Shown one piece after another: positions 8,121 to 16,630 of a DNA stretch of 64,000 nt (positions within the stretch are counted from its first letter, which is position 1; each line of letters starts with the position of its first letter). The DNA lies in contig NZ_LT670817.1 in assembly GCF_900129425.1 (NCBI RefSeq), positions 6,634,001 to 6,698,000 of the forward strand. Reading direction: 5' to 3'. The notes under the pieces were generated by a model. The model saw only the letters and a list, made by a program, of their open reading frames with translations. It searched no databases and was not told the origin of the DNA. The DNA is from Bradyrhizobium erythrophlei (GTDB taxonomy: Bacteria > Pseudomonadota > Alphaproteobacteria > Rhizobiales > Xanthobacteraceae). Position numbers and translations under genes: made by a program.

Positions 8121-9380
8121 ATGACGTCGCCGATCGTTCGCGCCACCAGCCGCCGCCGTTTTCTGCAACACCTCGCGGCAAGTCCGCTGTTCGCCTCAGG
8201 CACGCTTTCGGCTTACGGCGCCGAGGCACCCTCCAAATGGCCCGATCCGATGATCTGGGCGCCGGCAGGCGGCGGCGAACTGATCGACCGCCCGAAGGAC
8301 GCCATCAACGTGTTCGACTTCGAGCCGGTGGCGCGCAAGAACGTGCCGCCGGCGCATTTCGGCTACATGGCGTCCGGCCTGGACGACGAAGTCACGCTGC
8401 GCGCCAACCGCGAGGGCTTCCTGAAATTCCAGCTGATGCCACATCGTCTCAATGACGTGTCCAAGGTCGACACCAGCGTGGAGCTTTTCGGCACCCGCTA
8501 CGATTCGCCGATCTTCGTGTGTCCGACCGGTGGCAACCAGTTTTTTCATCCCGACGGCGAGGTTGCCGTCGCCAAGGCCGCGCGCGCCGGCAACCATTTG
8601 CAGATCCTGTCGACATCCTCGAACTATTCCGTCGAAGACGTCACCGAGGCGCGCGGGGCGCCGATCTGGTTCCAGCTCTATGCGTCGCCGCGCTGGGAGG
8701 TTGCGCAGGCGCTGATCAAGCGGGCCGACGCCGCCGGCTGTCCGGTTCTGGTGGTGACCGTCGACCGGATCGCGGGCCGCAATCAGGAAACCCTGTTCCG
8801 GCTGATGCGCACCGATACGCGCGAATGTTCGGCCTGTCACGATCGCGGCAGCTTCGCGGCGCGCTCGGTGCGCCGGCACAATTACGACGGCATCGATCTC
8901 TCCGGCATGCCCGCGGGCGGTGAGTCCTCCAACTTGTCCTGGGATACTTTCAAGCGAATGCGGGACATCACGCGCATGAAGATCGTGCTCAAGGGCATCG
9001 TAACCCCCGATGACGCCGAGTTGGCGGTGCAGAACGGGATCGATGGAATTCTGGTTTCCAACCACGGTGGCCGCGGCGAGGACAATGGCCGCTCCACCAT
9101 CGACGCGCTGCCGGACATCATCGCGGCAGTGAAGGGACGAATGCCCGTGATCGTCGACAGCGGATTCCGCCGCGGTACCGACGCGGTCAAGGCGCTCGCG
9201 ATCGGCGCGCAGGCGGTCGGAATCGGCCGGCCCTATCTGTGGGGACTGGGTGCCTTCGGCCAGGAAGGCGTCGAACGGGTGCTCGAGATCGTGCGCACCG
9301 AAACGCGGGCGGCGATGCAGCAATGCGGCGCGCGCTCGGTGAGGGAGCTCAATCCGAGCTTTGTGCGCCGGGCAACCTAG
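8121..9380 (+). CDS. Tat-exported FMN-dependent alpha-hydroxyacid dehydrogenase with a CxxCH motif
   Basis: FMN enzyme of the glycolate oxidase / lactate dehydrogenase family, 419 aa, oxidising an alpha-hydroxy acid to the keto acid. The leader has SRRRFLQH, a Tat signal, so the folded flavoprotein should reach the periplasm. The core is intact: ILSTSSNYS, WFQLY, VTVDRIAGRN, the Lys of VLKGI (K291), H315 and R318 in SNHGGR, and the phosphate-binding VDSGFRRGTD and GIGRPYLWG. Residues 236-240, in the variable loop after the VTVDR strand, read CSACH, a c-type heme attachment motif not expected in this family. A monoheme protein is encoded 115 bp downstream. A good ribosome site (AGGGGGGATATTTGA) precedes the ATG. 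Substrate unknown. Confidence 0.88.
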   Translation: MTSPIVRATSRRRFLQHLAASPLFASGTLSAYGAEAPSKWPDPMIWAPAGGGELIDRPKDAINVFDFEPVARKNVPPAHFGYMASGLDDEVTLRANREGFLKFQLMPHRLNDVSKVDTSVELFGTRYDSPIFVCPTGGNQFFHPDGEVAVAKAARAGNHLQILSTSSNYSVEDVTEARGAPIWFQLYASPRWEVAQALIKRADAAGCPVLVVTVDRIAGRNQETLFRLMRTDTRECSACHDRGSFAARSVRRHNYDGIDLSGMPAGGESSNLSWDTFKRMRDITRMKIVLKGIVTPDDAELAVQNGIDGILVSNHGGRGEDNGRSTIDALPDIIAAVKGRMPVIVDSGFRRGTDAVKALAIGAQAVGIGRPYLWGLGAFGQEGVERVLEIVRTETRAAMQQCGARSVRELNPSFVRRAT

Positions 9381-9495
9381 AAATCGTCGGGTCCGCTGTT
9401 TGTTTTAACCGACGCAAACCGGTCAGGCTTGTCGAAGCCCGCATTTTCGCTACCATCCGACTCAATAGAAGAACAAGGCGCCAGGGAGAGTTGAA

Positions 9496-9942
9496 ATGCC
9501 GGGTCGTGCGTTGATAGCCGTAGCGGTTCTGGCCGCACTTGCCGCTTCCAGCTCCATCGCTGCGGTGCAAGACACGCCGAAACTCGATTACGACTATTTC
9601 AAAACCCGGGTCGAACCGATCTTTCTGAGCAAGCGGCCTGACCATGCCCGCTGCTACGTCTGTCATGTCGAGAGCAACAACGCATTCCACCTGGAGCGGC
9701 TAGCGGCGGGTGCGCAGAGCTGGACCGAGGAACAATCACGCCGCAACTTCGAGATGATCTCGATCCTGGTCAATCCCGGCGATCCCGATACCAGCCGGCT
9801 GCTGCTGCATCCGCTGGCCCCCGAAGGCGGCGGCGATGTGTTTCACTCCGGTGGACGGCAGTTTTCATCGAAGCGCGATCCGGCCTGGCGCGCGCTGGCC
9901 GCCTGGGTCAATGGAGCGACGCTCGCTTCCCCGAAGAAGTAG
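9496..9942 (+). CDS. Exported monoheme c-type protein
   Basis: 148-aa exported protein with a short signal peptide (MPGRALIAVAVLAALAASSS). A single CYVCH heme-binding motif follows in the context YFKTRVEPIFLSKRPDHARCYVCH. That context resembles the planctomycete-type cytochrome c domain (a DYxxxVxPIFxxxC-CH layout), and the C-terminal half has RxFxxxxxLVNPGDPDTSRLLLHPL and RDPAWRALAAWV, also typical of it. It probably transfers or anchors electrons in the periplasm; the Tat-exported FMN enzyme just upstream is an attractive partner, by position only. The start is supported by AGGGAGAG nine bases ahead. Its last 35 bases overlap the end of the convergent beta-propeller gene. Confidence 0.82.
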   Translation: MPGRALIAVAVLAALAASSSIAAVQDTPKLDYDYFKTRVEPIFLSKRPDHARCYVCHVESNNAFHLERLAAGAQSWTEEQSRRNFEMISILVNPGDPDTSRLLLHPLAPEGGGDVFHSGGRQFSSKRDPAWRALAAWVNGATLASPKK

Positions 9943-11005
9943 CGGCGGAGTCCGGTCGGTCCGGAATCACCAGCGTGTTGATGCGCTTGGGCACCTCGCC
10001 GACCGGGACCACCGCGACCAGCTTCCTGGATTGGGTGTCGATCGCCGAGACCGAGCGCAGGCCGGCGTTGGAAATGTAGACCGTCTTGCTGTCAGGCGTG
10101 AACGTCACCCAATTGGCGACCGCCGAAATCGCGCCGTGCCCCGGCAGTTTCAGCGACGGAAGGGCGACTTCGCCTAAAAGCGAGAGATCGGCAAGCGAAT
10201 AGACATACACCGCGTTATTGGGGATGCTGGTCACCCACAGCGTCTTGCCGTCGGGCGCCACGCCGATGCCGTGCGAGGGCGCGTCGGAGCGGCCGCCATC
10301 GGTCTCGAAGTCGGCCCTGGCCGCGGGCAGAAGGATCCGCGCCACTTCCTTGCGGGCGGCGAAATCAATCACGGCGAAGCCGTTGACGTCGGACAATTGC
10401 ACGAAGATTCGTTTGGTCGCGTCGTCGGGGCCGGCCTCGATCGCCATCGGACGAATGCCCTTGTCGAGCTTGACCTCCCACGCCGGTTGCTCGGTCGCAA
10501 GATCGATGACACTGACAATTCTGGTTCGGATCGAACCGGTGACGGCGTATTTGCTGTCAGGAGTCACATAGACGTTATGCAGCCGGCCGTTGACCGGCAC
10601 GCTTTTGGTCCGCTCCAGCGTGACGGGATCGATGATATCGAGCGCACCGGGGTCGCGGGCGATACCGACCACGATGCGGCCGTCCCTGGCCACCGCGATG
10701 TTGTTGGGATGCGCGCTCAGCCCCACCCTCTTGAGGAGCTTGCCGGACTTGCGGTCGAACACATCGAGCGTCGAATAGACTTCGTCGCTGACATAGACCC
10801 TGGCGCCGTCGGGAGAGAAGGCGATTCCGTGCGCGCCCTCGATACCCCTGATCTGCTGGACCACCTTGTTGGTCGCGGGATCGATGACATGGATGCTGTC
10901 CCCGGCGCTGTTGGTGATGTAGATGCGGGCGGTGCCCGCCCAGGCCGGAATTGGCGCAAGCACCAGCAACAGCCACGCACAGTGTAAGAGGCGGAAGGGC
11001 TTCAT
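9908..11005 (-). CDS. Exported YVTN-type beta-propeller protein
   Basis: 365 aa, with a Sec signal peptide (LLHCAWLLLVLAPIPAWAG) and a body of about seven propeller blades. Blade repeats are visible as ARIYITNSAGDSIHVID, ARVYVSDEVYSTLDVFD, GRIVVGIARDPGALDIID, TLWVTSIPNNAVYVYS and KTVYISNAGLRSVSAID, each followed by a KxV...V strand. It belongs with the YVTN / cytochrome cd1-like / surface-antigen propellers, often found with PQQ- or heme-dependent periplasmic oxidation. No catalytic residues can be named. It is convergent with the monoheme gene, overlapping it by 35 bp; the 183-bp gap upstream shows no gene. Confidence 0.85.
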   Translation of the reverse strand: MKPFRLLHCAWLLLVLAPIPAWAGTARIYITNSAGDSIHVIDPATNKVVQQIRGIEGAHGIAFSPDGARVYVSDEVYSTLDVFDRKSGKLLKRVGLSAHPNNIAVARDGRIVVGIARDPGALDIIDPVTLERTKSVPVNGRLHNVYVTPDSKYAVTGSIRTRIVSVIDLATEQPAWEVKLDKGIRPMAIEAGPDDATKRIFVQLSDVNGFAVIDFAARKEVARILLPAARADFETDGGRSDAPSHGIGVAPDGKTLWVTSIPNNAVYVYSLADLSLLGEVALPSLKLPGHGAISAVANWVTFTPDSKTVYISNAGLRSVSAIDTQSRKLVAVVPVGEVPKRINTLVIPDRPDSAATSSGKRASLH

Positions 11006-11188
11006 GGGCGTCGAGCTCCCGTTCTGGTTTTATCGGAGCCTACGCAGCAATTGGCCGTGCGGCAAGCTGGCAATGGCGGCCCAAACGCCGATCGCGGTCA
11101 CTTGTTCTCGGAAAACCTACCTCACGCAGCACCTTATGATCCTCTTGCGGCTGGGGAGCGCCAAACAGCGCCTCCGTGCCCGCGAGGT

Positions 11189-11569
11189 TCATCGCCGCAG
11201 CACCGGATGGTCGCTCAGCACCTCTTCTCTGATCGACACCGTCTGGATCGCGCGAAACAGGATCCGCGCCGTCTTCAAATTGTCAGCCGTCACGCACAGG
11301 TCCACGATCTGGCGTACCGAAGCATCGCGCAACAGATCGTCGGAAATCTTGACGGCGATTTCCATGGCGGCCCTGGTGGCGCGCTCATAGCGTTCGGGCT
11401 CGTTCGCGTGATCGCGGCGGCCGGAGCCCCCTACGCTTTCAGGGCTGTTGGCGGCGGAACGGCAGATCTCGCGTATTCTGTGGGCCGCTTCGAGGTCGCC
11501 AATCGGCCACTGAATATCTTCATCCCAAATTTCCTGGCGCTGGTGCTTGCGCTTGGTGAACCACCACAT
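11189..11569 (-). CDS. Conserved-looking hypothetical protein
   Basis: A 126-aa soluble protein, not recognised. It starts MWWFTKRKHQRQEIW, then is largely helical with charged residues (LEAAHRIREICRSAA; RATRAAMEIAVKISDDLLRDASVRQIVDLC; NLKTARILFRAIQTVSIREEVL). The open frame extends upstream to 11671, but that part overlaps the hydrolase gene and looks non-coding in composition. The ATG at 11569 has AAGGG about 11 bases ahead; an ATG at 11596 has no site. It lies 53 bp downstream of the hydrolase gene on the same strand, so a shared transcript is possible. No function is proposed. Confidence 0.6.
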   Translation of the reverse strand: MWWFTKRKHQRQEIWDEDIQWPIGDLEAAHRIREICRSAANSPESVGGSGRRDHANEPERYERATRAAMEIAVKISDDLLRDASVRQIVDLCVTADNLKTARILFRAIQTVSIREEVLSDHPVLRR

Positions 11570-11622
11570 CGGCAAACCCTTAAAACAGGGAAGCATAGAT
11601 GGCCGCAGGGCAATTTCAATCG

Positions 11623-12354
11623 TCAATCCGCCGCAGGACCGGGCGTTTCTCCAGCCGGGCCGCCGATGCACTCCCCGGTTGTCGCGGCGATCCAGTCGGA
11701 CAGTGTGTTTATGACCTCGCTCATGGCGTCGCGGTCGGTCCTTCCGGAACGCGCCAGGACATGAAAGGAATGGTCGCCCTCCCGCACAAGGTGCAGCGTC
11801 GCCGCTGCGCCGAGCCGTTTCACGACGGATTCGAGCAGCGGCAGTTCCGCGAGCTTGTCGCGGGTGCCTTGTACGAACAGCAAGGGAATATGGACATCCG
11901 AAAGGTGCTTTGCCCGCGCCTCAGACGGCTTGCCCGCCGGATGCAGCGGAAAGCTCAGGAACGCAAGACCATGGACGCCGGCCAATGGCGTGATGGCTTG
12001 CGCTTGCGAGGTCATGCGGCCGCCGAAAGATTTGCCGCCGGCGAAAAGAGGTAGCCCCGGACAGCTTCGCGCGGCTTCCGCCACGGCGGCGCGCACCGCG
12101 GCATGCGCGATCACAGGCGGATCCGGGCGCCTGCTGGCTTTTTCCATATAGGGAAACTGATAGCGCAAGGTCGCGATGCCGCGGTCGCAAAGCCCGGCCG
12201 CGACCGTCTCCATGAAGGCATGGGTCATCCCCGCGCCGGCGCCATGGGCAAAGACAAAGCACGCTCGCGCCGATAACGGCCGCAGCAACAACGCGGAGAC
12301 GGCGTCCGCGCCATCGACCTCGATTTTCAGTTGCTGCGGGCTGACGGTATTCAT
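11623..12354 (-). CDS. Alpha/beta hydrolase, dienelactone-hydrolase/KANL3-Tex30 type
   Basis: Cytoplasmic alpha/beta hydrolase of 243 aa, no signal peptide. The early FAHGAGAGMTHAFMETVA stretch gives the oxyanion-hole region, the nucleophile elbow is GGKSFGGRM (Ser), the acid is probably the Asp of FVQGTRDKLAE, and the His is in REGDHSFHV. This pattern matches the KANL3/Tex30-like group, usually annotated as dienelactone hydrolase or alpha/beta family hydrolase, with unknown natural substrates. The ATG at 12354 is taken as start, one codon after an in-frame GTG. Followed by the small hypothetical gene, preceded by the LVIVD gene, all on the minus strand. Confidence 0.85.
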   Translation of the reverse strand: MNTVSPQQLKIEVDGADAVSALLLRPLSARACFVFAHGAGAGMTHAFMETVAAGLCDRGIATLRYQFPYMEKASRRPDPPVIAHAAVRAAVAEAARSCPGLPLFAGGKSFGGRMTSQAQAITPLAGVHGLAFLSFPLHPAGKPSEARAKHLSDVHIPLLFVQGTRDKLAELPLLESVVKRLGAAATLHLVREGDHSFHVLARSGRTDRDAMSEVINTLSDWIAATTGECIGGPAGETPGPAAD

Positions 12355-12410
12355 CACGCTTCAGTTGATCGCGAAACCGGCATCCGGCGCAAGACCGAAA
12401 ATCCGCGTCT

Positions 12411-13703
12411 CTATTTGCCGGTATATTTCAAGATCCAAAGCCCCTGGTTTTTGTGGGTGACATAGATAAAGCCCCTGGTATCGACCAGCACGTCCTCGCT
12501 CTGGGCGACCAGTTTGCCTTTCGGAAACACGCCATAACGATGGGTCGGATCGGGCGGCAGGAAGTATCCGACTTCACGCGGCGCGGTCGGCGTACTGGTG
12601 TCGTAGATCCGCAAGCCGGCATTGAAGTAGGTGAGATAGACCAGATCGCCCTGCGGCTGCACGAACGGATTGTGCAGCAGCGTATTCTGGTTGTGCGGCC
12701 CAAATCTTCCGCCGCGCTCGCAGAAGCTTTTGATCGGCCAGTCCGACGGCGGCAACGGCAACGGAAACAGCGCCATCAGCCGCGGCTTGGCGGGGTCGCT
12801 GATATCGACGATCGACGCATTCTGTAACGCTTCTTTGCAGTCCTCCTGGATCGCCTCGGAGTTGATGAAGGCGAGCCCTCGTGCCGGCACTGGAATCACC
12901 GTGTGCACGCCGATGCTGGAGGCGAACGGCGGAGACATCGAGAGCTGTCCGATCTTTTTCGGGTGCGCGACGTCGGCGATGTCGAGAATGATCATGCCCG
13001 CGCCGCCATAGGGCAGATACGCGGTATTGCCGACGATGAAGGCGGGGCCATGCAGCATGGTGCCGGGAGGCGCGGCGGGCGTTTCGCCGTCTTTCTGGCC
13101 GGGCACCCACCACCTTCCGGCTTCCACGGGATGCGCGGGGTCGCTGATATCGACGATGACGTAAATGTTGCCCTTGTATCCCGGCATGATGGCCGAGAGA
13201 TGCATATACTTGCCGCCCTGATAGCCATTGCGGTGAGTGCCGAGCGAGCCGGTCTTGTACTGGCCGAGCTTTTGCGGATTGAGCGGGTCCTTCAGATCCC
13301 AGATCAGCACACCCTCGTCGAACGGCTTGTTCGGATCGCCGCCCCAGCCCGGCGATATCCTGGCCAGCGCGGTGATCATCTTGCCGTCGGCAATCTCCAT
13401 CTGATCGGTCGCGGTATTGTCGGGCCCCTGGATTTCCTTGACCACTTTCGGGTCAGCCGGATCGGTGACATCGACGATCTCCCAGCCCTCGTTCCACAGC
13501 ATGCCGATGTAGAGATACCAGCGTTCGCCGACCTTCTGGATCGACATCTTGAAGCCCGGCTTGTCGTTGAGATTGCTGTAGCCGACGGCCTCGACGTTCT
13601 GACCGACTGCGCCGGGGGGAATGGGGTCTGCCCGCGTCTGCGTCGCCGACGCCAAACAAAGAAAAGCGGCCGTCACGACTGCCGCCGGATGCATCGGTCT
13701 CAT
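12411..13703 (-). CDS. Exported LVIVD-repeat protein
   Basis: 430-aa exported protein with a Sec signal (PAAVVTAAFLCLASATQTRA). At least six copies of an LVIVD-type repeat are visible, each of the form xxIxDxxDPxxPxxxGxxx: GWEIVDVTDPADPKVV, VLIWDLKDPLNPQKLG, IYVIVDISDPAHPVEAG, MIILDIADVAHPKKIG, ASIVDISDPAKPRLMA and LRIYDTSTPTAPREVG. LVIVD repeats form a propeller-like, probably cell-surface or periplasmic structure of unknown role. The ATG at 13703 has a G-rich site (GGGGGGCG) ahead; an upstream ATG at 13808 would bury the signal peptide. Divergent from the metallo-hydrolase gene. Confidence 0.85.
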   Translation of the reverse strand: MRPMHPAAVVTAAFLCLASATQTRADPIPPGAVGQNVEAVGYSNLNDKPGFKMSIQKVGERWYLYIGMLWNEGWEIVDVTDPADPKVVKEIQGPDNTATDQMEIADGKMITALARISPGWGGDPNKPFDEGVLIWDLKDPLNPQKLGQYKTGSLGTHRNGYQGGKYMHLSAIMPGYKGNIYVIVDISDPAHPVEAGRWWVPGQKDGETPAAPPGTMLHGPAFIVGNTAYLPYGGAGMIILDIADVAHPKKIGQLSMSPPFASSIGVHTVIPVPARGLAFINSEAIQEDCKEALQNASIVDISDPAKPRLMALFPLPLPPSDWPIKSFCERGGRFGPHNQNTLLHNPFVQPQGDLVYLTYFNAGLRIYDTSTPTAPREVGYFLPPDPTHRYGVFPKGKLVAQSEDVLVDTRGFIYVTHKNQGLWILKYTGK

Positions 13704-13893
13704 CACACGCCCCCCAATCGATCTTGTTTTGTTGGAGCGCAGCCTCCTCCAGTTTGCGCAGCGTCGCAATCGCCATGAAATCATGGGAGTGCTGCGTGAC
13801 GCGCGCACGGCTCGCGCGAGGAATCGTTGGCCTTCACTTGAACGGCCGCGAGGCGCCGGTTACGCTCACGCCAACAAGTCCGGGGAAGCGAAC

Positions 13894-14769
13894 ATGAAGC
13901 AGATCAGGATCGGCGACATTACCATCGACGCGGTGATCGAACGCGAAGGCCCGTGGCGCCGACCGCAGGACTTCTTCCCGGCCTATGACGAGGCCCTCTT
14001 CAAGGGTCACCTGCCCTCCATGGAGCCGGAGGTGTTCGATGTGGCGCTGGGGATGATCGTCATCACCTACCAGACCTTCGTGGTCCGGACGCCGCATCAT
14101 ACGATCCTGGTGGACACCTGCACCGGCGAGCACAAGGGCCATCCGCCGCCATTCGATTTTCCCGGCAAGGAGCGCTGGCGGAACGAGTTGTTCGCGCTCG
14201 GCATCGGCTTCGACCAGGTCGACTATGTGTTCTGCACCCATCTGCATATCGACCACACCGGCTGGAACACCACGCTGCGCGACGGGCGCTGGGTGCCGAC
14301 ATTCCCGAATGCGAAATACGTCTTTCACAAAGGGGAATATGCGGTCTGGGAAGCGGAGCACGCGAAAGGCGCCAATCCGCCCGGCACGGTATTCCGCGAC
14401 AACTGCCTGCCGATCGTGGAAGCCGGCCAGGCGCTGCTGGTCGACGACGACTACGCGCTGGACGACACCATCACACTGACGCCGACCCCGGGGCACTCGC
14501 CGTGCCATTGCTGCGTCAACATTTTTTCGCGCGGGCAGCGCGCGGTGGTGACCGGGGACATGATGCACCATGTGATCCAGTGCCGGGAGCCCGACTGGTC
14601 GGCCAAACCGGACTGGGATGCGAAGCAATCGGCGATATCGCGCCGGAAGTTTTTGTCCTCCGTTGCGGAAACCGATACGCTGATTCTGCCGATTCATTTC
14701 CCGACGCCGACGGCGGGGTTTGTGACGGCGGATGCGGATCGGTTCAACTACCGATTCAAGCGGGAGTGA
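13894..14769 (+). CDS. MBL-fold metallo-hydrolase
   Basis: Cytoplasmic metallo-beta-lactamase-fold hydrolase, 291 aa, no signal. Metal ligands are in place: HLHIDH at residues 116-121, H201 in PGHSPCH, D222 in TGDMMHH and a C-terminal His in LPIHFPTPTAG. The layout is that of the quorum-quenching lactonase / general MBL hydrolase group, so lactone or ester hydrolysis is likely but the substrate is not readable. I chose the ATG at 13894 with GGGGAAG nine bases ahead; the frame remains open upstream to 13621, but that part is antisense to the LVIVD gene and lacks support. No operon partner. Confidence 0.88.
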   Translation: MKQIRIGDITIDAVIEREGPWRRPQDFFPAYDEALFKGHLPSMEPEVFDVALGMIVITYQTFVVRTPHHTILVDTCTGEHKGHPPPFDFPGKERWRNELFALGIGFDQVDYVFCTHLHIDHTGWNTTLRDGRWVPTFPNAKYVFHKGEYAVWEAEHAKGANPPGTVFRDNCLPIVEAGQALLVDDDYALDDTITLTPTPGHSPCHCCVNIFSRGQRAVVTGDMMHHVIQCREPDWSAKPDWDAKQSAISRRKFLSSVAETDTLILPIHFPTPTAGFVTADADRFNYRFKRE

Positions 14770-14980
14770 ACTGCCCGTTTTTCTGAAAACCTGGAACGCG
14801 CTCTGCGCCGGCGATCCCTCGACATCGTCTCATGTTCACAAGTGCGGCAAACGCGTCAAGCGCGACAATAATACTCGACGGTAAGGCCGTTGGGTTGTTT
14901 GATGCTCCCAAATGGTGCTCGTCGACGCGAGCCCCAATCGCAAGAATGCCGTACACGGCATCATCGAAGGGAGGCGCAAA

Positions 14981-16630
14981 ATGACCGCAACACGGCGTGA
15001 GTTCTTGGGTGTGGGAGCCTCCGCGGCGCTCGGACTCCTGCCATTGGGCGAAACAACGCCCGTGGCCGCGCAAACTGCGGCCGGCGGCGGAATTTCGGCG
15101 CGGCCGACATGGGACGATGGGGAACTCGCTCACCTTCTTCCGACCAGCAGTCACGACCGGATTCTCGTCAAGGCGTCGTTCAAGAAGCCCCTCGAAGCGG
15201 CGCCGATTCTGCGGGTCGGCGATCAGCGCGTGGTGGGAGAGCGTTCGGATACGCGCGGGTCATTCTGGCAATTCAACGCCGCCGATCTGAAGCCTGGAAC
15301 GCCTTATCAGCTGTCGCTGGTGAGTTCCGATGGACGCGTGCTCTCGCAGCCATGGACCCTCGCGACGATGCCGGCACCCGACGACATGCCGGCGAAGCTG
15401 CGATTGCTGGTGTATTCCTGCGCCGGCGGCCACGATATCTTCAAGCTGTCGCACACTGGTGTGGAGTTCGTGCCAACAGCGGTCCGGCAAAAGTTGCTTC
15501 AGCGGGCACTCTCGTATGTCCCGGACGCACTGATTGCCAACGGCGATCAGGTCTACTGGGATCTGCTGGCGCCGAAAGCATCGCCCCGGCTCGGAGCGTC
15601 CAAGGCCGCACTGGAATATGCCCGCTTCGATCGCAGCGCGCCCATTCTCGGCGGAGCCAACGAGACGGCGTTGCTTCGCGCGGCCGGCGAGCAGATCAGC
15701 CCGCTCTACGGCACGCTCTGCCGTTCGACGCCGGTATTTTTCCTGCAGGACGACCACGACCATTTCGACAACGACGAAGCGACCGACGAGATCGTGACGT
15801 TTCCGCCCGACAATTTCATGCTGCAGGCCGCCCGCGCGACCCAGCGGCTGTGGTATCCCGAGTTCCTTCCCGATCCCAATCGATCGCCCGGGCTTCCCGG
15901 CTCCGACTATCCGGATCAACCGGCGTCGCGGCCGTCGGGCCTTTCGGAAAGTTTCGGCACCCTGCGCTATGGCCGCCTGGCCGAGGTTCTTCTCTATGAC
16001 GTGAGGCGGACCGTCACGCTGGCCGGACCGTCGGGTGTCTTTGTCGCGCCCAACGTCGAAGCCTGGTTGAAGGCCCGGGCGGCGGCCAGGGAAGTCGTCC
16101 ATCTCGTCAATGTGCCATCGAACCCGCCGGGATGGAGCGCCGGCAAGTGGGGCGAATGGTACCCCGACATGCTCGGTCCCGATGGCAGGCTTTCCGAGGC
16201 CAAGCCAAAACCGTATTGGCAGCGAGGCTGGCTCTCGCAGCATGATCGGCTGATGCAGGCGCTCTCGGAAATGCCGGGACGGATCCCGCTTGTGGTCAGC
16301 GGCGATTTACACGCCACCGCGGAGGGACGAATGATGCGGAGCGGTCAGCTCGACTTCTCGCGAAATCCCGTGATCACCGTTCTGCCGGGCACTATGGGCA
16401 CCAGCACCGGCGGCTGGGCGTCGGAATTCCGTGGCGTCGGCCCGCAGCCGCCGCAACATCTCGACATGCAGGAAACCGTCAAGCCAATCGAGGAGAACGG
16501 CTTTCTGCTGATGGACTTCACGCCTGAGACGATCACGCTGCGCTATTTCAAGTGGAATCAAAAGACCCAGCCGGTCAGCGACATCGAGACGCTGGAGCCG
16601 TTCCACACCACTGAATTAAAGCGCGCCTGA
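14981..16630 (+). CDS. PhoD-like metallophosphoesterase (alkaline phosphatase D family)
   Basis: 549-aa exported phosphoesterase. The leader TATRREFLGVGASAALGLLP has the twin-arginine motif, as known PhoD enzymes do, so it should be folded and metal-loaded before export. Metal-binding signatures of the PhoD family are seen: IANGDQVYWD (about residue 186), DDHDHFDNDE (about 258) and SGDLHATAEG (about 440). It would release phosphate from phosphodiesters or monoesters in the periplasm. The start is supported by GAAGGGAGG a few bases ahead. The 3' end overlaps the convergent MHS transporter by 15 bp. The 211-bp gap upstream shows nothing. Confidence 0.85.
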   Translation: MTATRREFLGVGASAALGLLPLGETTPVAAQTAAGGGISARPTWDDGELAHLLPTSSHDRILVKASFKKPLEAAPILRVGDQRVVGERSDTRGSFWQFNAADLKPGTPYQLSLVSSDGRVLSQPWTLATMPAPDDMPAKLRLLVYSCAGGHDIFKLSHTGVEFVPTAVRQKLLQRALSYVPDALIANGDQVYWDLLAPKASPRLGASKAALEYARFDRSAPILGGANETALLRAAGEQISPLYGTLCRSTPVFFLQDDHDHFDNDEATDEIVTFPPDNFMLQAARATQRLWYPEFLPDPNRSPGLPGSDYPDQPASRPSGLSESFGTLRYGRLAEVLLYDVRRTVTLAGPSGVFVAPNVEAWLKARAAAREVVHLVNVPSNPPGWSAGKWGEWYPDMLGPDGRLSEAKPKPYWQRGWLSQHDRLMQALSEMPGRIPLVVSGDLHATAEGRMMRSGQLDFSRNPVITVLPGTMGTSTGGWASEFRGVGPQPPQHLDMQETVKPIEENGFLLMDFTPETITLRYFKWNQKTQPVSDIETLEPFHTTELKRA

